Assembly (NCBI GenBank): GCA_964352535.1
Contig: CAYGSW010000046.1
Span: 1 to 27,437 of the forward strand
DNA: 27,437 bases
DNA from: Granulosicoccus sp964352535
GTDB taxonomy: Bacteria; Pseudomonadota; Gammaproteobacteria; Granulosicoccales; Granulosicoccaceae
Reading direction: 5' to 3'
Positions 8,208-14,869 of this stretch are shown one piece after another. Made by a program: the position numbers and the translations under genes. The notes beneath the pieces are model-generated. The model was given only the letters and a program-made list of their open reading frames with translations. It was not told the origin of the DNA and did no database searches. The number at the start of each line of letters is the position of its first letter. Within the stretch, counting starts at the first letter, position 1.

Positions 8208-8585
8208 ATGAGTGACAAATTCGAAACGGGTATGGCTGTGCGACGCTCGGTATTGGGTGATTCGCATGTTGACCAGTCTGAAATCAGCAAAAGCCCTATT
8301 GATGAAGCGTTTCAAACGCTCATTACCGAATCGGCCTGGGGTAATGTCTGGGCCAGCGACGGTATCAGCCTGCGTGAGCGCTCCATGCTCACACTGGCAC
8401 TGCTTGCAGCCCTTGGCAATTTTGAAGAAATACCCATGCACATTCGAGCCACAGCACGCACCGGTGCCAGCAAACAGGATGTCCTCGAAGCCTTCCAGCA
8501 TGTGGCCATCTATGCCGGTGTACCACGCGCTAATCAGGCGTTAAAACTTGCCAAGCAAACCTATGCTGAGATGGAGAACGAATAA
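8208..8585 (+). CDS. pcaC: 4-carboxymuconolactone decarboxylase
   Basis: Decarboxylates gamma-carboxymuconolactone to beta-ketoadipate enol-lactone in the protocatechuate branch of the beta-ketoadipate pathway. The 125-residue protein is typical in size and carries the signature region LRERSMLTLALLAALG...EIPMHIRAT...GVPRANQA. It lacks the CxxC of the related AhpD peroxidases, supporting decarboxylase over peroxidase. A GGAG site sits 9 bases before the ATG. It precedes pcaH by 45 bases. The enzyme that makes its substrate (PcaB, cycloisomerase) and the next hydrolase (PcaD) are not in the window. Confidence 0.93.
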   Translation: MSDKFETGMAVRRSVLGDSHVDQSEISKSPIDEAFQTLITESAWGNVWASDGISLRERSMLTLALLAALGNFEEIPMHIRATARTGASKQDVLEAFQHVAIYAGVPRANQALKLAKQTYAEMENE

Positions 8586-8630
8586 GCATGATGCTCATCG
8601 ACACCCTGATGCTGGCAAGAGGACACTGGC

Positions 8631-9359
8631 ATGCCAAATGATTTTGAGTTTTACCAACGCGATCGTCAATGGCATGCGCCGGCACTGACACCAGACTACA
8701 AGACCAGCGTCACACGCTCTCCACGATATCCGCTGATATCACTGGAAAACACACCCAGTGAGATAACAGGGCCAGTCTTCGGTCACAACGATATAGCCCC
8801 TATCGATAACGACCTGTTGGTCAATTACTCACAATCGGGAGAAAGCCCGATTGGTGAGAGGATCATTCTGCACGGACGGGTACTGGATGAAAATGCAACT
8901 CCGGTACCCCATACACTGGTTGAGCTCTGGCAAGCTAATGCGGGGGGCCGCTATCGTCATAAAAAGGACATGTATCTGGCTCCGATCGATCCAAACTTCG
9001 GAGGATGTGGACGTACATTAACAGATGAAAACGGCTACTACGTTTTCCGAACGGTAAAGCCAGGCGCCTATCCCTGGCGTAACAACATCAACAGCTGGCG
9101 ACCAGCGCACATCCACCTCTCCATTTTTGGGCAAGCCTTCGCTCAACGACTCATCACTCAGTTGTATTTTGAAGGCGACCCCTTGATCGCGAAATGCCCG
9201 ATCATCAATTCTCTGCCCAATCCTGATGCCATCGACAGGCTCATTGCGCGACTGGACATGAATGCCTCCATTCCTCTGGATGCACTTGCCTATCACTTTG
9301 ACGTCGTGCTGCGCGGACGACGAGCCACGCTGTTTGAAAACCGGCGCCAAGGGGATTAA
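8631..9359 (+). CDS. pcaH: Protocatechuate 3,4-dioxygenase beta subunit
   Basis: The iron-bearing subunit of the intradiol dioxygenase that opens the protocatechuate ring to 3-carboxy-cis,cis-muconate. In this 242-residue protein the four non-haem Fe(III) ligands are visible and fall at the classic numbers: Y108 (GGRYRH), Y147 (GAYPWR), H160 and H162 (PAHIHLS). The AGGRYRH and WRPAHIH blocks are standard for the beta chain. An AGAGGA ribosome site precedes the ATG. pcaG follows after 3 bases, as expected for subunits made in equal amounts. Confidence 0.96.
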   Translation: MPNDFEFYQRDRQWHAPALTPDYKTSVTRSPRYPLISLENTPSEITGPVFGHNDIAPIDNDLLVNYSQSGESPIGERIILHGRVLDENATPVPHTLVELWQANAGGRYRHKKDMYLAPIDPNFGGCGRTLTDENGYYVFRTVKPGAYPWRNNINSWRPAHIHLSIFGQAFAQRLITQLYFEGDPLIAKCPIINSLPNPDAIDRLIARLDMNASIPLDALAYHFDVVLRGRRATLFENRRQGD

Positions 9360-9362
9360 GCC

Positions 9363-9983
9363 ATGTCAACTGATTCACGCTACCTGAAAGAGACGCCTTC
9401 ACAGACCGCAGGGCCCTATGTGCATATCGGACTGGCTCCGGGCGCTGCAGGGTTTGATATCTATGACAATGAACTGGGTCAGGATATCGCTGGCCCGAAT
9501 GCCGCCGGAACACGCATCCGGGTAGAGGGCCTGGTGCGGGACGGCACAGGCAATCCAGTCAAGGATGTGCTGCTGGAAGTGTGGCAAGCGAACGCTGCCG
9601 GTCATTATGCTCGGGCTGGGAATGTAAATAACGTTGAACCCGGATTTCGTGGATGGGGGCGAGGGATCACCGACTTCAAGACCGGAGAATGGGCATTCGA
9701 GACGATCAAACCCGGTCCTGTGAACGGTCGTTCAGGGAGCACCATGGCGCCCCATATCAATCTGTGGATCGTAGCGCGCGGTATCAATGTGGGACTCAAC
9801 ACACGCATGTACTTTGCAGATGAGGCTGCTGCCAATGCGTCTGATCCTGTCATCAACCTCATTGAGTGGGAAACGCGGCGCCAGACGCTGTTGGCAGTAC
9901 CCAGCGAACGAGGTGGCAAGCCGGTCTATCGCTTTGACATTCAGCTGCAGGGTGACAACGAAACGGTTTTCTTTGACATCTGA
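9363..9983 (+). CDS. pcaG: Protocatechuate 3,4-dioxygenase alpha subunit
   Basis: The alpha subunit that pairs with PcaH; it shares the fold but does not bind iron. The 206 residues match the family size. The start LKETPSQTAGPYVHIGLAPG is diagnostic of PcaG, and the WQANAAGHYA and MAPHINLWIVARG blocks align with the beta chain but lack the full set of Tyr/His ligands. Its ribosome site (GGGGATT) lies across the pcaH stop, so the two are coupled. It is the last gene of the plus-strand catabolic group. Confidence 0.95.
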   Translation: MSTDSRYLKETPSQTAGPYVHIGLAPGAAGFDIYDNELGQDIAGPNAAGTRIRVEGLVRDGTGNPVKDVLLEVWQANAAGHYARAGNVNNVEPGFRGWGRGITDFKTGEWAFETIKPGPVNGRSGSTMAPHINLWIVARGINVGLNTRMYFADEAAANASDPVINLIEWETRRQTLLAVPSERGGKPVYRFDIQLQGDNETVFFDI

Positions 9984-10445
9984 CGGGTGGCCTGTGTGCC
10001 AGGAACAAGTTGTCGCTACCGCGACGGCAATGGAATAATGCCCGCGTCGAAAACCGGTTACCTCTGGAATCACCCAACCCTGTGCATGTTGCTGAGATAA
10101 TCCAGCGTTGGGCAGTTCACATATCGTTACACACCCTTTGGTAAAACTGCACGTGGTTCTCGCTTTGCGAACACGCGTTTAAAGTTAATCGTTTTGAGAA
10201 AATTCCTCGTTGATACAGACACTTACGCTCAAGAAACTGCTATCGCCAATTTCCTGACTAATCAACAACTCCTTTAACTTATTGAATTCATAGCAATTAC
10301 GCTTATCCCCTCCTCGTTTGCACTGCACTTATTCGCACAGTACAGTTCGCGGCAAGTTGTTGACACAGATCAATAACGACCATTAAACAGCTGGCGCAGA
10401 CCAGTATCACAACCGGTGTTTACCGGCAGTATCAGGGGAAAATTG
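9984..10445. other. Gene-free stretch between pcaG and the barrel gene
   Basis: I see no supportable gene in these 462 bases. Close to pcaG is a small hairpin GTCGC-TACC-GCGAC (10012-10025) without a T-run, perhaps a weak or factor-dependent terminator. The middle is AT-rich. Near the right end are an FNR/Anr-like site (10360-10373) and a 5' leader hairpin CCGGT-GTTT-ACCGG (10413-10426) just before the AGGGG ribosome site of the next gene. Confidence 0.6.
10360..10373. promoter_or_regulatory. FNR/Anr-like binding site
   Basis: The sequence TTGAC-ACAG-ATCAA matches nine of ten defined bases of the FNR/Anr consensus TTGAT-N4-ATCAA. It lies 72 bases ahead of the next gene's ATG. The same bases include TTGACA, which could be a sigma-70 -35 element with ATTAAA at 10382-10387 as a weak -10 (16-base spacer); in that case FNR binding would block rather than activate. 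A single site this short can occur by chance. Confidence 0.45.
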
Positions 10446-10940
10446 ATGAACGCAGTAATCCAGAAACTCGCAGCAGCCGGTGTCCTTGTTGCAGGTCTTC
10501 TGTTCGGCACCGCAGGCAGCGCGAAAGCTGCAGACGGCTTTTTGGTGATCAACACCATTGCACTGCATTTCGAAAACTTCAACGACAGAAATACATTCAC
10601 ACCAGGGATTGGCTGGGAGTATTCCCCTTCAGGCAAGCTCGGTTGGCATGTCGGAACCTTATCAGACAGTTTTGGCTATCAATCCTCTTACGGCGGTATC
10701 AACTACGCCACCACCCCGAAATTAAACGGCAAATTGCGCTTCATGATCGGCGCTACCGTTCTGCACAAGCAGTTTAAGAAGAATGCGGAACCCGAGACCA
10801 AACTGGTACCCCTGCCAGCCATCGAGTTTCGCATGTCAGACAGAGCCGTATTGAATCTCAGCGGCTCACCTCAGGTGGATTTTGCAAATCAACAAAACAA
10901 CGCGGTGTTGTTTTTCCAGCTGAAGATACGCACGCAGTAA
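10446..10940 (+). CDS. Secreted small outer-membrane beta-barrel-like protein (PagP-like?)
   Basis: A 164-residue protein with a clear signal peptide (residues 1-28, cleavage after GSAKA). The mature ~136 residues are rich in alternating polar/hydrophobic strands and aromatics (INTIALHFENF, GIGWEY, GKLGWHVGTL, SYGGINYATT, AVLFFQLKIRTQ at the C-terminus), typical of a small eight-stranded outer-membrane barrel. The pattern 'LHF...F.PGIGWEYSP...GWHVG...DSFG..S.YGG..Y' recalls PagP-superfamily-like barrels known in proteobacteria and phages, but I do not see PagP's catalytic residues with confidence. Start chosen at ATG 10446, 7 bases after AGGGG. It stands alone with its own terminator. Function unknown; a lipid-modifying or structural role is speculation. 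Confidence 0.65.
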   Translation: MNAVIQKLAAAGVLVAGLLFGTAGSAKAADGFLVINTIALHFENFNDRNTFTPGIGWEYSPSGKLGWHVGTLSDSFGYQSSYGGINYATTPKLNGKLRFMIGATVLHKQFKKNAEPETKLVPLPAIEFRMSDRAVLNLSGSPQVDFANQQNNAVLFFQLKIRTQ

Positions 10941-10956
10941 CCGTATTACCCCTTTT

Positions 10957-10985
10957 CGGTTGGCCGCAAGGCCAGCCGTCTTTTT
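10957..10985 (+). terminator. Rho-independent terminator after the barrel gene
   Basis: A 9-bp stem (CGGTTGGCC / GGCCAGCCG, one G-T pair) closed by a GCAA tetraloop and followed by TCTTTTT. It begins 16 bases after the stop codon. It works for the plus strand only; no T-run follows on the minus strand, so prmB is not served by it. Confidence 0.92.
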
Positions 10986-11088
10986 AACTGCCGAGCTCCT
11001 GGAATGCTACTTCAGCCAGAAGCGGCAACGAAAAAGACGTAATGGTACTCAGACAGACGCCAGACACACACCAACCAAAACCCATCCA

Positions 11089-11973
11089 TCAAGCAAGCAG
11101 TTGCTCGCGGCTGAGCATGAACACACCGTGTCCGCCGTTCGAGAATTCCAGCCAGGCGAAGTCCAGTTCGCTATACGCCTGCTCCAGTGCTTGCCAGCTG
11201 TTACCAACCTCCACAATCAGAACCCCGTTCGGATTTAGATACTCAGCCGCATCGCGCAGCATGATGCGCACCAGATCAAGACCGTCATCGCCCGCAGCCA
11301 GGCCCAGCATGGGCTCATGCGAGAACTCCTCCGGCATGGCGGCAATATCCTGAGCATCCACATACGGTGGATTGGAGACAATGAGATCGTAACGCTCAGT
11401 TAACGGATCGAATAGCGACCCCTGAATAAGTGACACCCTTGATTGCAGCTTATGCAGATTGACATTGTCTTGCGCGAGCGCCAATGCATCGAACGAAATA
11501 TCACTGGCATGCACCAGCGCATAGGGTGACGCATAAGCGCTGGCGATAGCAATACACCCACCTCCTGTGCACAGGTCAAGAATGGCAGGTTTTTCGATGC
11601 CTTCCAGCAGTCCAAAAAACTGATCGTTAATGAACTCTGCCAACGGTGAACGAGGCACAAGGGCCCGCTCATCAGATAAAAAACGGTGACCTGCAAACCA
11701 CGCTTGCCCAGTTAGATACGCCGCCGGAGTTCGATCTTCGATACGTTTTTGCAGAATGTCATTGCATGCGACTCGCTGTTTGTCGTTTAAAACCTGTGCG
11801 TAATCAGGCTCGTGGGCCGGTGACAGACCCATGGCATGCAGTATCAGCCAACTGGCTTCATCAATTGCGGTCTCTGTGCCGTGCCCGAAACACAAACCTC
11901 TTTCCTCAAATTCGGATGCAGCCGTCCTGATTGCGGATTCAATGGTGTGTGGTCCAACAGGTTGCAGCAACAC
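11089..11973 (-). CDS. prmB: Ribosomal protein uL3 glutamine methyltransferase PrmB
   Basis: Methylates the side-chain amide of a glutamine in ribosomal protein L3 (uL3), using S-adenosylmethionine. The 294-residue protein has a helical N-terminal domain, the SAM-binding LDLCTGGGCIAIASA motif and the catalytic SNPPY of N5-glutamine methyltransferases. PrmB rather than release-factor methyltransferase PrmC is favoured by the FxNRR-free substrate-domain pattern (AWFAGHRFLSDERALVPRSP) and the PEEFSHEP segment after NPPY. I chose GTG 11973, preceded by AAGGGGATAGCT, because homology begins there; the in-frame extension to 12141 would run into the divergent SCO1 gene. Slightly shorter than E. coli PrmB (310). 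Confidence 0.88.
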   Translation of the reverse strand: MLLQPVGPHTIESAIRTAASEFEERGLCFGHGTETAIDEASWLILHAMGLSPAHEPDYAQVLNDKQRVACNDILQKRIEDRTPAAYLTGQAWFAGHRFLSDERALVPRSPLAEFINDQFFGLLEGIEKPAILDLCTGGGCIAIASAYASPYALVHASDISFDALALAQDNVNLHKLQSRVSLIQGSLFDPLTERYDLIVSNPPYVDAQDIAAMPEEFSHEPMLGLAAGDDGLDLVRIMLRDAAEYLNPNGVLIVEVGNSWQALEQAYSELDFAWLEFSNGGHGVFMLSREQLLA

Positions 11974-12017
11974 AGCTATCCCCTTGAAAAAATAAGTCTG
12001 ACAAACGACAAGAACAG

Positions 12018-12023
12018 TATAAT
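12018..12023 (+). promoter_or_regulatory. Candidate -10 element for the copper genes
   Basis: A perfect TATAAT lies 33 bases before the SCO1 ATG in the short gap between prmB and this gene. No good -35 is at the right spacing (the closest, CTGACA, is only 14 bases away), so the promoter may need an activator or may be chance. Confidence 0.35.
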
Positions 12024-12056
12024 CATAGTGTTTTCTGCAACCGCAAAGTGACCCTA

Positions 12057-12791
12057 ATGAAAGCAGGGATATCCAACAACCGCCGTACGTTACATGATAC
12101 CAGGCACTCTGGGAAGGTACTTCCCATGGTCCTTGTTGCACTCGCTGCCCTCGTAACAGGGGTAGTCACTTTCAGCCTTATTGTAGACAAGACGGATAGC
12201 GCTCAGAGTGCCGCTCAAAGCACCAACGCAAACAACGAAGCACTTGCCGCACTTCAGGAAAACCTTCAGACGTCGCTGGCGTTACCCACTGACTTCAGAA
12301 CCATCAAGGCGTTTGACTTACTTAACGTTGATGGCGAGTCCATCACCCAGGATGTATTCAACGACAAATGGAGTCTTGTGTTTTTTGGCTTCACCCATTG
12401 CCCTGATGTTTGTCCGATAACACTGCATGTCATGAAAGATGTTGTTGCCAAACTGGAAGAGCAACAACAGACGCCACCACAAATCGTCTTCGTCTCTGTC
12501 GACCCGGTACGTGATACCGCAGAGAAAATGAAGGAATACATTGCCTACTTTAATGATGATTTTGTTGGCATCACAGGTGACGTTAACCAGGTGCACGAGC
12601 TAACCACCTCGTTGGGAATAGTGGCCTCATTTACCGCCAACGCTGATGACCCGGAGAACTATGGCGTTGACCATACCGCATCACTGCTATTGGTTGATCC
12701 GCAGAGACGGGTGCGTGCGAAGGTAACACCCCCTCATGAAGCCGAAAAGATCATCGCTGATTTTCTGACCATGACAGCTGCTCCCAGTTAG
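12057..12791 (+). CDS. SCO1/SenC-family copper chaperone
   Basis: SCO proteins are membrane-anchored, periplasm-facing thioredoxin-fold proteins that deliver copper to, or reduce, the CuA site of cytochrome c oxidase. In this 244-residue protein a single membrane helix (about 22-43) anchors the domain. The copper ligands are present: C115 and C119 in FTHCPDVCP and H206 in GVDHTAS. Start taken at ATG 12057; an in-frame GTG at 12048 would add three residues, and neither has a strong ribosome site. It is followed after 44 bases by a PCuAC gene, the other known oxidase copper-delivery protein, so the two form a functional pair. Confidence 0.9.
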   Translation: MKAGISNNRRTLHDTRHSGKVLPMVLVALAALVTGVVTFSLIVDKTDSAQSAAQSTNANNEALAALQENLQTSLALPTDFRTIKAFDLLNVDGESITQDVFNDKWSLVFFGFTHCPDVCPITLHVMKDVVAKLEEQQQTPPQIVFVSVDPVRDTAEKMKEYIAYFNDDFVGITGDVNQVHELTTSLGIVASFTANADDPENYGVDHTASLLLVDPQRRVRAKVTPPHEAEKIIADFLTMTAAPS

Positions 12792-12835
12792 AGGCAAACA
12801 ATAGCCCACAGCAACTATTTACAGGAGAACACACC

Positions 12836-13351
12836 ATGAACATCATCAAAACCATCTGCGCCGCTATTGTGCTGAGCGCTGGTTTGGCAACAACAGCGCT
12901 GGCAGAATTACCGCTCATCAGCGATGCGCGTGTTATCCAGCCTCCACCCGGATCAAGCGTAGCCGCTGCCTATTTCACTATCAAGAATCCTGGAACCGAG
13001 CCTCTGATCATCACTGACGCCAATGGCGACATTGCCAAAAAAGTGGAGGTGCACCTAAGCTTCGTGGAGAACGATGTCGCCAGGATGCAAAAGCAGGAAT
13101 CAGTGACAATTGCTGCCGGAGAATCGCTGGAGTTCAAACACGGCAGCTTTCATATCATGCTCATGGGACTTAACGAGAAGCTTGAGGCCGGCAACTCCAT
13201 TGATCTTCAGCTGAACACCAGCGCAGGTGAAATCGATATTTTAGTGCCCATTCTGTCGCTGGATCAAGCCACACCGATGGGTGGCATGAAGCACGACATG
13301 GAAGGCATGAAACACGATATGAAAGAAGGCATGAAGCACGATACCCAGTAG
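12836..13351 (+). CDS. Periplasmic copper chaperone PCuAC with Met/His-rich tail
   Basis: PCuAC binds Cu(I) in the periplasm and passes it to the oxidase CuA site, often with SCO. The 171-residue protein has a signal peptide (1-23, ALA cleavage). The family's H-x10-M-x21-H-x-M copper site is exact: H73, M84, H106, M108. Beyond the fold, residues ~148-171 form a tail with three MKHD units that adds further Met and His ligands. AGGAG lies 9 bases before the ATG. It shares an operon with SCO1; no terminator hairpin with a T-run is visible after it. Confidence 0.93.
   Translation: MNIIKTICAAIVLSAGLATTALAELPLISDARVIQPPPGSSVAAAYFTIKNPGTEPLIITDANGDIAKKVEVHLSFVENDVARMQKQESVTIAAGESLEFKHGSFHIMLMGLNEKLEAGNSIDLQLNTSAGEIDILVPILSLDQATPMGGMKHDMEGMKHDMKEGMKHDTQ
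13283..13342. repeat. Three 15-bp units encoding GMKHD in the PCuAC tail
   Basis: Units of the form GGCATGAARCACGAY begin at 13283, 13304 and 13328, separated by 6 and 9 bases. Each encodes Gly-Met-Lys-His-Asp, so the tail looks to have grown by in-frame duplication of a metal-binding unit. Confidence 0.85.
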
Positions 13352-13441
13352 GTTCGGCAAGGCATTTTTCCAGCGCGATATCGTTTCATGACGATGCCGG
13401 GCCACCCCCAACCTGTGATGTCCAGCAGGCGCCGATTGAGG

Positions 13442-13482
13442 GCGTTTCACTTTCATGAATAACCTTGCTACAAGTGAGACGC
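13442..13482. repeat. 11-bp inverted repeat upstream of psd
   Basis: GCGTTTCACTT (13442-13452) and AAGTGAGACGC (13472-13482) can pair over 11 positions with one G-T pair around a 19-base loop. There is no T-run after it. It lies in the 198-base gap before psd, so it could be an operator, a leader structure or a weak terminator for the copper operon. Confidence 0.5.
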
Positions 13483-13549
13483 TGAACGTCCCCTCGTGCA
13501 TCTTCACCCATCCATTGCCACCCGGCAAACCAGGTAGAAATACATCCTT

Positions 13550-14419
13550 ATGTCCGCGAGTTTCACCGATTTTCTCAAGACGTACAGTTTGTATTTTTTG
13601 CCCCACCATGCCCTTACGCGAGTGGTCTATTGGCTAACCCGACAGCGCTCTTCTCTTACACCAGTGGTCATCCGCTGGTTTGCCAGGAAATTTCAGGTCG
13701 ACATGCAAGACGCTGTCAATCCTGACCTGCAAAGCTATGCAACCTTCAACGCATTTTTTACCCGTCCGTTAATACCCGATGCCAGGCCGATCGCGGCTGG
13801 CCCTAATGATATGGCATCTCCGGCTGATGGCCGAATTTCATCTATTGGCGCTATCACTGATGGCCGGGTGTTTCAAGCAAAGGGTATTGATTATTCGCTC
13901 TTGAAACTACTGGGTGGCGACGGTGTGGCCGCCGAACGCCTGGGCAATGGCAGCTTTACCACCATCTACCTGTCTCCGCGAGATTACCATCGCCTGCATA
14001 TGCCACTGACGGGCACCCTGATAAAACAGACTCACGTACCCGGCAGGCTTTTCAGCGTTGGACCACACACCGTCAGAGCCCTGCCTGACCTGTTTGCTCG
14101 CAACGAACGGGTGATTGCGCAGTTTGACACAGAGCACGGGCTTATGGCGTTGGTATTGGTTGGCGCGATGAACGTTGCGGCTATTGAAACGGTTTGGGAC
14201 GGCTTGGTGACACCGCCGCAACGAACCCTTATTACCCACAAGGATTACGATGCCAGCTCCACCCCTGCGGCACCCACACTTGCCAAGGGCGATGAGATGG
14301 GTCGTTTTAACATGGGGTCAACGATTATTGTCTTGCTTGAAAATCGCGTTGACTGGCTCGGGAATCTGCAAGCCGGGGACCCCGTGCGTATGGGGCAACT
14401 TGTCGGCAAGGTAGGCTAA
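13550..14419 (+). CDS. psd: Phosphatidylserine decarboxylase proenzyme
   Basis: Converts phosphatidylserine to phosphatidylethanolamine at the inner membrane, using a pyruvoyl group made by self-cleavage. The 289 residues match the bacterial PSD-B type. The self-cleavage triad is in place: D93 (SPADGR), H147 (DYHRLHMP) and S257 (FNMGSTII). The cleavage site reads MGST instead of the more usual LGST; the essential Gly-Ser is kept. ATG 13550 fits the length and start of E. coli Psd, though the ribosome site is poor. Its last 102 bases overlap the 3' end of the convergent HExxH gene. Confidence 0.94.
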   Translation: MSASFTDFLKTYSLYFLPHHALTRVVYWLTRQRSSLTPVVIRWFARKFQVDMQDAVNPDLQSYATFNAFFTRPLIPDARPIAAGPNDMASPADGRISSIGAITDGRVFQAKGIDYSLLKLLGGDGVAAERLGNGSFTTIYLSPRDYHRLHMPLTGTLIKQTHVPGRLFSVGPHTVRALPDLFARNERVIAQFDTEHGLMALVLVGAMNVAAIETVWDGLVTPPQRTLITHKDYDASSTPAAPTLAKGDEMGRFNMGSTIIVLLENRVDWLGNLQAGDPVRMGQLVGKVG

Positions 14420-14869
14420 AGCATCTTCGGCATCCTGCTCGAACCACAACTGGCTACTACCGACTCTAAAGCTATACCCCCAGCGATCCATATCCAGAAA
14501 CATCCGCTCGCGGCCCATGCCGACTATCAGATCGCTCATCAGCACCTGTAGATAGCACACAGCCATCTCCTCCACCGCGCTGCCCTTTGCATCAGTGTGC
14601 AGATTGGCTCGCCGCTCGTCACTCATCAGAAGCCAATGGCAGGATTCGTGGAGCAAAGAATGAACGGGCGTATCGCTTCTGGCATAAAGCGTACAGCCTA
14701 TGAGTCCGGCCTCTTCATCACCCCAATGACTACCGGGGATCGGCAGCTTGTCTGCCACCGTCTCGATGTGCAGCCCAGCAGGTGTCAGCAAGGTACGAAA
14801 ACAAGACCAACCGATCTCGTGTACACGCAACACGAGTGCTTCTGCTGTGGTGTCAGGCATGTGCGTCAC
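14318..14869 (-). CDS. HExxHW protein of the EF-P operon; candidate EpmC-like hydroxylase
   Basis: A 183-residue cytosolic-looking protein of no family I can name with certainty. A putative metal site HESCHW spans residues 74-79, with E100/E101 in a following helix as a possible third ligand. It starts inside the last 17 bases of epmA and so is almost certainly co-translated with efp-epmA. E. coli EpmC (YfcM), which hydroxylates the beta-lysylated Lys34 of EF-P, is about 182 residues and has HEISHW in a similar place, preceded by an Ile/Leu stretch and followed by an RR pair nearby, as here (DERR, 84-87). That likeness and the operon suggest an EF-P maturation role; a zinc protease is the alternative. 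ATG 14860 is a possible later start. The 3' end overlaps psd. Confidence 0.6.
   Translation of the reverse strand: MTHMPDTTAEALVLRVHEIGWSCFRTLLTPAGLHIETVADKLPIPGSHWGDEEAGLIGCTLYARSDTPVHSLLHESCHWLLMSDERRANLHTDAKGSAVEEMAVCYLQVLMSDLIVGMGRERMFLDMDRWGYSFRVGSSQLWFEQDAEDALAYLADKLPHTHGVPGLQIPEPVNAIFKQDNNR

Noticed and set aside
10012..10025. Hairpin after pcaG as an intrinsic terminator
   Set aside because: The stem is only five perfect pairs and lacks any T-run.
11974..12141. Extended N-terminus for PrmB up to 12141
   Set aside because: It would run through the divergent intergenic region and into SCO1; the GTG at 11973 with AAGGGG ahead fits the family length.
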